DNA from: Candidatus Aenigmatarchaeota archaeon
GTDB lineage: Archaea > Aenigmatarchaeota > Aenigmatarchaeia > PWEA01
Length of the DNA: 48,031 nt
NCBI GenBank assembly: GCA_003554845.1
Contig: PWHK01000008.1
Span: 1-48,031, forward strand
Direction of reading: 5' to 3'
The notes under the pieces were generated by a model. The model saw only the letters and a program-made list of their open reading frames with translations. It ran no database searches and was not told the DNA's origin. A program made the position numbers and the translations under genes. Position 1 is the first letter of the stretch. Each line of letters opens with the position of its first letter. Shown here piece after piece: positions 42,058 through 48,031 of the stretch.

Positions 42058-45000
42058 TTTTTCTTGGCCTTTCTTCTTATTTCATCTATTCTTTCCTGAT
42101 AACGATCCTTCTTACGGTAAAGTCTTGACAGTATCAATCCGACTACAGCGGCAAAGACCGCTATGATATGCCAAACCTCGACGGCGAATAATTCATCCCT
42201 TCCTTCGACATAGAAGGAGGACTCCCTCGAAGTAATAGTCTGGAAGTTTCGTCTGAAAACGGCCTTCATGTTGTATTGGCCTTCTGGAAGACCGGCGAGA
42301 TCCACAGTCCTGAGAATTTCCTTACTGATATTGTCCATGGGTATCAACTCGGAGTAAACCTGTCTATGGCTTGGTTCAGGGCCTGTTACAGTGAGTTCCA
42401 CATGGCCTCCGACATGCCCCTCCTCTCCCACAACAAGTATGGTTATATCGGAACTCTCCTTGTGCGTGTAGCTGTAGCTGTCTGGACTTAAAACAAGTAT
42501 AGGCGGGAGCTCCCTGTATACTGTTTCAACAGAGACCGTCTCTCCCGGACCAATTGATCCAAGGTGTATCTTTGTTTTCTCGCCGGACCCTATGTAGTCT
42601 ATGTCTTCCCCATCGATTGTAACAGAACTTATACTTTCGTAGGGTATATCAACGAGATGGCTTACATCCTCGTACTCATGGGGTGCGTAGTTGCGGAATT
42701 CCTTATTGAAGATGAACTCGACCGACGTGTGGTTTGATTCAACTATACCTATATCTTCCTTATCGAGAACAACAGGTGAGGTATGGGATTCAAATTCAAA
42801 TATTCTTCTCTGGAGAGGCCCCATGTCTACTTCCCAGTTTACAAACTTACGACGGAGTTTTTCCTTAACCTCGAGCTTCTCTCCATCCACATAACAGGAA
42901 AAGGCCTCGTCTGGAAGGTATATCTGAAGAGTCCTTTTCATTCGCTCCTTGTTGGGATTGTTTACAGTAACTTCCCTTGTCCATCTCACAGGCTCGTCGA
43001 CGATGGCTTCATCCTGGAACCATCTATCTCTGTGTATACCCATGGGCTCGGCCTCCCAACCAACCCTTACAGGAGAAATCTTATCATCGTTTACAAATAC
43101 ATCATCGTAGTAGTCGTAGTACGATACCCTTGTAACTATACTGTTTCTGCCGAAGTTTGCTCTTGTATCGTATGTTACATTGATCATTTCTCCATCGTCG
43201 AGTCTAAGTCCCTGATCTCTGTCACTCATTATACTTATCTCGTAAAATGAAAATCCCTCACCATTGACAGTTCTTTCACCTACCTTTTCTATATCGTACT
43301 CGTCGGGCATTAGCTCGTTCCACTGGCTGTCCTTCTTGTATTGGACTTCTACTGAGGGTTCCTCCAGATGGTTACCTGGTTCAAGAAGCACACCGAGATC
43401 TATATTTCTCATACCTCTGTTTCCTGTATCCCTCACCATATCGGACCTTGTTATCCTGACGAGATTTCCTGTAACAACGGACGCAGTCGACTCGATGTTC
43501 TCGAGATCAAGCCTCTTTGGAGCAGGAGGAGGTGAAGGATCAGGTGGATCTGGATCTGGCTCATCGACACCATCCAAGGATATATTTTCCTCGGCAAACT
43601 GCGAATCAGGAGTACCGGAAGACGACCAGGACGTTGAGTTCGAGTAGAAGGAGTATTTCCTGTCTTCATCCGAGCTTCCTGAAGCGATGGTGTACTCAAG
43701 GAGTATATCCTCATTAGGTTCAAAGAAGTCCGTGGTCTCGTTGGCCATGACTTCTGCCCTGACATAACCATATGAACCACTACCAGGCTCCTCTATAACT
43801 ATATTAGTATCGTTTGTTATATCCCGTGTTCTCGGCTGACCATTTACAAAGTCCCTATAAGCAACAGATACATCATCTATGTTCCAGTATTCACTGTCTC
43901 CATCGGTAGACTCGTTTGGAACGATAGAGAAAATCTCTGTTCTGTTTGCACGGGTTTCTTCTTGGCCTATGTTTTTCAGTGTATCCCTTACACGTATCTT
44001 CCTGCCGTCCATACTGTTCTGCTGAATGGAAAGATCCTTCTGGAGATCGCCTTCGAAAAAACGTATAAGAGGCATTTCCACTACCTCCGACTCAACGTAC
44101 TCTCTATATATAGAATCACCCCACTGCACAGACCAGTCGAAGGTTGCAAAGTAGTACTGCTTCTCCTCCTCGTCGGAGTAGTATGTATCGGTGTATATGG
44201 CTTCACCGGGTTCGATTTGCTCGTTTACAGTTGCGTTTATCAGTGGCTCATCTTCGTCTATTCTGTAAAGTTCCCAGCCATCCACATTGTACTTTAGGCT
44301 GTCTGCTCGGTTCATAAGAAATCCTTCTATCTCCCAGTTTTCTCCGTCCTTTTGAACCATATCTATTCCGTTTCTGGCAGAGGCCCTTGAATACCTTGCA
44401 TGGAAGCTTATGTCGGTAAAGGTGGAGTCGTAGTTTTCGTATGTGGCCATGTACTCGCCTCTATCCATATCGACCGGAACGGCTGTGTTGAAGTTGACTC
44501 CGGGTTCAGTAACACCTCTAAACGATATCATCACAGGCTCCCTTTCGTAGAGGTTCCCCGACCACTCGACTGTCTCATAGTGGTCGTTCGATCCTTCTCT
44601 TTTTACCCTCCTACAGCGGTCGTAGTCACCTGTACAACCATGGTCTCTGAGATTAAAGGAATCCTGTCCCTGTGGACCTGTCTCTGTAGGAACCTTGAAA
44701 AAGAACTCTGCGCCGTACATATCCTCCGAGCTTTCGAGCACAACACTGAACTCCAGGACGTTTTCACCGCCATGTATCTCCTTTCCTCCTCTGATGTTCA
44801 TGTATTCGATCTCTACATCCAATCTGGGTGTTTTCCAGGGATCAATTGTATAGTCCAGAGCCTTGTCGGAATCCTCGATTTCCAGATACATCTTTGTAGG
44901 ATCGCCTGCTGGTGAAGAAACCGCAGGCCTGTATGCCTCCAAAGACTCCAGATTTGTTCCGTTTGTCGTAGTAACTGTAAGTGTGGTGTCCTTTAGTATA

Positions 45001-45200
45001 TCGTTGGAAAATACGCCGATAGAACCCTTTCTATCGACGGATCTGACCGTTCCGTTTGGACGGTAATCTGTGATCACCTTCTCATCTATATGGCTCGTTG
45101 GATTGACTACCTCCGCAGTAGCAACTGAGCCAAACCACATAAAAGTAGCCATAAAAAGTATCAGTACAAGGGTTTTCATCTTCATAACAATCGAATTCAT
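42051..45200 (-). CDS. large surface protein, signal peptide plus C-terminal anchor, 1049 aa
   Basis: A paralogue of the neighbouring 1080-aa protein. A signal peptide (MKMKTLVLILFMATFMWF ending VATA) precedes beta-rich domains with shared landmarks: LDVEIEYMNIRGGKEIHGGEN against a similar NVEGGED segment, a proline-rich linker DPDPPDPSPPPAPK in mid-protein, and the repeat-end SFYVEG just before the C-terminal helix (WHIIAVFAAVVGLILS). A longer basic tail (YRKKDRYQERIDEIRRKAKK) faces the cytoplasm. Four to five cysteines near residue 200 may form disulfides. Start ATG 45200 lies about 25 nt after the TATA box. ATG 45185 is an alternative. Confidence 0.8.
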   Translation of the reverse strand: MNSIVMKMKTLVLILFMATFMWFGSVATAEVVNPTSHIDEKVITDYRPNGTVRSVDRKGSIGVFSNDILKDTTLTVTTTNGTNLESLEAYRPAVSSPAGDPTKMYLEIEDSDKALDYTIDPWKTPRLDVEIEYMNIRGGKEIHGGENVLEFSVVLESSEDMYGAEFFFKVPTETGPQGQDSFNLRDHGCTGDYDRCRRVKREGSNDHYETVEWSGNLYEREPVMISFRGVTEPGVNFNTAVPVDMDRGEYMATYENYDSTFTDISFHARYSRASARNGIDMVQKDGENWEIEGFLMNRADSLKYNVDGWELYRIDEDEPLINATVNEQIEPGEAIYTDTYYSDEEEKQYYFATFDWSVQWGDSIYREYVESEVVEMPLIRFFEGDLQKDLSIQQNSMDGRKIRVRDTLKNIGQEETRANRTEIFSIVPNESTDGDSEYWNIDDVSVAYRDFVNGQPRTRDITNDTNIVIEEPGSGSYGYVRAEVMANETTDFFEPNEDILLEYTIASGSSDEDRKYSFYSNSTSWSSSGTPDSQFAEENISLDGVDEPDPDPPDPSPPPAPKRLDLENIESTASVVTGNLVRITRSDMVRDTGNRGMRNIDLGVLLEPGNHLEEPSVEVQYKKDSQWNELMPDEYDIEKVGERTVNGEGFSFYEISIMSDRDQGLRLDDGEMINVTYDTRANFGRNSIVTRVSYYDYYDDVFVNDDKISPVRVGWEAEPMGIHRDRWFQDEAIVDEPVRWTREVTVNNPNKERMKRTLQIYLPDEAFSCYVDGEKLEVKEKLRRKFVNWEVDMGPLQRRIFEFESHTSPVVLDKEDIGIVESNHTSVEFIFNKEFRNYAPHEYEDVSHLVDIPYESISSVTIDGEDIDYIGSGEKTKIHLGSIGPGETVSVETVYRELPPILVLSPDSYSYTHKESSDITILVVGEEGHVGGHVELTVTGPEPSHRQVYSELIPMDNISKEILRTVDLAGLPEGQYNMKAVFRRNFQTITSRESSFYVEGRDELFAVEVWHIIAVFAAVVGLILSRLYRKKDRYQERIDEIRRKAKKKL

Positions 45201-45218
45201 TTGATTATTTGGAGCCAT

Positions 45219-45230
45219 TAAATAAAAATA
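45219..45230 (-). promoter_or_regulatory. TATA box of the 1049-aa surface protein gene
   Basis: The minus-strand tatttttattta lies between the stop of the partial Ig-array gene (45236) and the start codon, predicting a leaderless start near 45198-45200. Confidence 0.45.
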
Positions 45231-45235
45231 TCACC

Positions 45236-48031
45236 TTACCAGAGAAGATTACCATCCTCCCTGCCGTAGTATATCTCCAGCTCTCCTCTGATCTTCGCCG
45301 CTGCTATATCGTCGTCAGACGTACCTCTTAGGGTCATTTCCGGTCTGTTGTATACAATATCCTCCAGTTCCTCAACTGTAAGATGGCAGCGCATATCGTC
45401 CCCTGTACTTATCTCACATATCTTTTTATCTTCTCCGTACACCTCGAACTCAGAGAAGTCTCCTCGTATAACATCCATATCCAAAAATATATTTGCACCC
45501 TGTGGCGTGTAGCCTCCAATAGGTCTTGCCTCTAGATCCATAGATTTCGCCCCGCCTGTTGTGGTGTAGACAACAGTACCTGACTCAAAGGAAGACGAAG
45601 CAACGGTAGGCCTTTCCCTCATGAAGAAACCTGTAACCGTATCACCTCCTGCAAGCATTCCGCTTGTAATTATGAGGCCCAGTAGCACAAGAACCATGAC
45701 AGCCTCCTTTCTGCCTTCGTGTCTGGGTTCTATGTCTCTTTTCTCATCCATCTTTTCATAGAGATGTTCCTTATTTATTTCTCCATCCCCTCTATGTATA
45801 TATCCTTCACCAGCGAATTCGAAGTCTATTCTCCAGAACATAAAGGCGGATAAACCAACTATACCCACGATAAGCAGTACTACATAAAGCCATCTGAACT
45901 CAACTTCCTTCTCTATGTAAACTCTGAAGCTGTCTGTTGCTATGGCTTCCCTGCCTGTGTATGTGATAAGGGACTCAAATATGTACATGCCTTCTTCTAT
46001 ATCATCGGGTAGATACAGTCCAAGCTCCCTCTTGGCTGTATCTTCGACTGCAAATGTATCGGACTTCTGTGTCAGAACCTCGCCTCTGTCATCTCTTATA
46101 GAGTAGGTGTTGACAACATCGACTGTGGCCATCCTTCCTCCTATGTTGTGCATCTTAAGTGCACCTTTAACAAGGTTTCCGGGGTTTACCTCTCGGCTAA
46201 GTACGTTCAAAGACGTGTCGAATGCCGGTATATTTGCAGATTCATGCATCTCTGTCCTTATATGTGCATTGTGTATAGGGTCAAAACCGCCAAGAACCGT
46301 CGGTACTCTCCACTGTCCTCCACCCACAATTGATATGTTGTACCTTATGTTTACTGTATCGTTTTCGTAGAGGTTGCCATCCCAGTTGCTGTAGTCGCCT
46401 ATGCTCATATTGTAGTGGTATAGCCTTCCCATGAATCCATCTGGAAGTTGTACCCAAACAGGATCTTCAAGTATATAGTCACTTTCGTTGTAGAGCTCTT
46501 TGGCCTCTCCCGTGGAGTTGATATACTTCACAGTCTTGTTCTCAGGCTCTTCTGCAGCATCGGGTAGATAGTCTGCTATGTAAAGCTCTGAGCTGACTCC
46601 GCCTATCGAGGTCATGTTTATCTCGACGCTGGCTATCTGTGGATTTGTGCGGTCGGGTATCCAAACGTCCTTGTTGCCACGGAGTACCACATCGAACACC
46701 TCTATTGTCGTGTTTATCCACTCTGTCTCCTCGTTGCCCTGGACATCCTCGACTGTGGAGTTTGTATACATGGTTCTTCCTTCGTTGGCACCCATCTTTG
46801 AACTTGTCATTGTATAGTTTACGGCAACTGTGTCGCTTTCATGCAGATGGCCGAGTTCGGTTGTCGACATATCAACTGTAACGTTAACAACTGCGTTGTT
46901 TTCACCGGGGTATTCGTTTACCTCGACATCAGCCTTTTGTGTTATATCCTCCTGTTCATAGGGGTCGGCCGTGGTCCTGATTACATTTATATCGTCTTCA
47001 GAAGGCGGTGTGAAGTCATACGGTACCTCGTCCAGTATCTCTACATGTGATATGTTGTTGTTTGTCTCCACAACATCCAGTTCCGTAGTCACGTCTATAT
47101 CTTCCTTCTCGCCGACCACAAGTGATCCAGGTTGCATTTCCTTGAAAAGTTCCAGATCTATTGTAGAGACTGTGAAGCTAGCTTCGTCCTGTCCAACGTT
47201 TTCTGCCCTGTCCTCGGCCTCCAGAATAACCGTGTAGTCCCCATCGTCCATTTCCTCCAGAGTATATGTCTCTTCGACACCGACGTATCTTGGTTCTTCC
47301 TCGTCGTCCAGGTACAGTCTGTACTCCTCCAGTCCACTTACTCCCGGATCGCTGTTCCACTGTACGGTGACGTTCTCGGTATCAACTGTTTGGCCTTCGT
47401 CTGGTTCAGTTATAGTTACAGTTGGTACTGTATCGTCGACAACGAGAGAGTCCTCTTCCACATCTTCTGCCAGGTTGTCTGCTTGGTCGTAGACCTCTAT
47501 ACTAACGTTGTAGTATCCGTCGTCTGTTCCATCGGGAACAACAACCGTGGCGTTGACACCTATGCCCTCATCCACATCCATATTGACTATATCTCCGTTT
47601 TGTCCTGTTACGTATATTGTGGCGTTGTCAAAGTATGCATCTGTCGCTGTATAATTAACATCTACATCCTCTCCACTCTGTATATACACAGGATCATCGG
47701 TCGCAGGCCAGTGTATCTCGGCCTCGGGTGGTGTATCTTCTACCCTTATGCTATCAGCCTCATAGTCCCAGGCACTATTACCTCCCAAATCATGAGCCGT
47801 TAGGTTTAGAGAATAGTTTCCTTCTGCATAACCTGCAGTATCCAAAGTCTGGATGGATTCTACTCCCTCGGAGAGATCGTAACTATCTATCTCCAACATT
47901 TCTTGATCAAATACTGTTAAGGTTGCGGAAGAGAAGTGCTGGTCGGTTGCTGTGTAGGTTACATCTACGTTGGTTCCAGACTGAACTACTTCCGGATCGG
48001 ACTGTGTTGGACTGTGTATCTCTGCCTGGGG
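45236..48031 (-). CDS. Ig-array surface membrane protein with two membrane helices and outer C-terminal domain (partial, 5' end beyond window)
   Basis: The frame is open to the right edge, so only the last 931 residues are seen. Ig-like repeats of about 101 aa are visible (PQAEIHSPTQSDPEVVQSG against PEAEIHWPATDDPVYIQSG, and a diverged third copy PTVTITEPDEG). Domains related to the two paralogous surface proteins follow (RVPTVLGGFDPIHNAHI). A membrane helix (RWLYVVLLIVGIVGLSAFMF), a charged 45-residue cytoplasmic loop, and a second helix (AVMVLVLLGLIITSGML) lead to TVTGFF and a final outer domain of about 115 aa with a CEISTGDDMRC pair. The last part could once have been a separate anchored protein. 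Role unknown, probably cell surface. Confidence 0.8.
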   Translation of the reverse strand, partial: PQAEIHSPTQSDPEVVQSGTNVDVTYTATDQHFSSATLTVFDQEMLEIDSYDLSEGVESIQTLDTAGYAEGNYSLNLTAHDLGGNSAWDYEADSIRVEDTPPEAEIHWPATDDPVYIQSGEDVDVNYTATDAYFDNATIYVTGQNGDIVNMDVDEGIGVNATVVVPDGTDDGYYNVSIEVYDQADNLAEDVEEDSLVVDDTVPTVTITEPDEGQTVDTENVTVQWNSDPGVSGLEEYRLYLDDEEEPRYVGVEETYTLEEMDDGDYTVILEAEDRAENVGQDEASFTVSTIDLELFKEMQPGSLVVGEKEDIDVTTELDVVETNNNISHVEILDEVPYDFTPPSEDDINVIRTTADPYEQEDITQKADVEVNEYPGENNAVVNVTVDMSTTELGHLHESDTVAVNYTMTSSKMGANEGRTMYTNSTVEDVQGNEETEWINTTIEVFDVVLRGNKDVWIPDRTNPQIASVEINMTSIGGVSSELYIADYLPDAAEEPENKTVKYINSTGEAKELYNESDYILEDPVWVQLPDGFMGRLYHYNMSIGDYSNWDGNLYENDTVNIRYNISIVGGGQWRVPTVLGGFDPIHNAHIRTEMHESANIPAFDTSLNVLSREVNPGNLVKGALKMHNIGGRMATVDVVNTYSIRDDRGEVLTQKSDTFAVEDTAKRELGLYLPDDIEEGMYIFESLITYTGREAIATDSFRVYIEKEVEFRWLYVVLLIVGIVGLSAFMFWRIDFEFAGEGYIHRGDGEINKEHLYEKMDEKRDIEPRHEGRKEAVMVLVLLGLIITSGMLAGGDTVTGFFMRERPTVASSSFESGTVVYTTTGGAKSMDLEARPIGGYTPQGANIFLDMDVIRGDFSEFEVYGEDKKICEISTGDDMRCHLTVEELEDIVYNRPEMTLRGTSDDDIAAAKIRGELEIYYGREDGNLLW

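Noticed and set aside
43500-43580. Repetitive gga/tct-rich DNA as a possible microsatellite
   Set aside because: It encodes a proline/aspartate-rich linker in the 1049-aa surface protein. It is a coding low-complexity stretch rather than a separate repeat element.

Overview
This window is chromosomal DNA of an archaeon, probably a small-genomed DPANN lineage. Nanohaloarchaeota or a relative is my best guess, from acidic D/E-rich proteins and very large surface proteins, but no 16S gene is present to prove it. The archaeal call is firm: an exosome-proteasome superoperon (psmA, SBDS, rrp4, rrp41, rrp42, eL43, rpoP, pcc1, prefoldin beta), aCPSF1/FttA, archaeal SepF, UPF0147, archaeal/eukaryotic-type ProRS, DUF763, TATA-like boxes about 25-30 nt before many start codons (leaderless or nearly leaderless mRNAs), and GGTGA/GGAGG ribosome sites at internal operon genes.

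Layout. Positions 1-9,500 hold mixed housekeeping and small genes: nitroreductase, an E1-like ThiF/MoeB enzyme, a membrane-tethered thioredoxin-fold protein divergent from a secreted Cys-rich peptide, a PAS/HTH regulator, two tiny genes including a 46-aa zinc ribbon, YjbQ, a DEAD-box helicase, DUF763, a polyprenol/DGK1-type kinase, a CYTH protein and KsgA/Dim1. From 9,500 to 20,100 come tRNA-Pro, pyruvate phosphate dikinase, a UPF0182 membrane protein, ProRS with a structured leader, proteasome beta, FttA and an AN1-rhomboid fusion. From 20,150 to 26,470 (minus strand) come SepF, UPF0147, DHH phosphoesterase and the RNA-processing/proteasome superoperon. Endonuclease III and tRNA-Leu follow.

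From 27,500 to the window end (minus strand, about 20 kb) lies a surface-protein cluster. It has a partial Ig-array membrane protein, two paralogous signal-peptide/C-terminal-anchor proteins of over 1,000 aa, a 75-aa membrane coiled-coil protein, and a 2,955-aa protein. That giant joins an N-terminal membrane anchor, an FG-GAP-like propeller, many Ig-like domains and a lectin-like domain to a C-terminal transmembrane helix and a cytoplasmic HerA/VirB4-type ATPase. Two translationally coupled cytoplasmic coiled-coil proteins and a secreted transglutaminase-like protein complete the cluster. I judge this the most interesting system here: a candidate envelope-spanning, ATP-driven contact or translocation device.

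Most coding space is accounted for. No CRISPR array, insertion sequence or integrase was seen, and no gene-free stretch exceeds about 190 nt.
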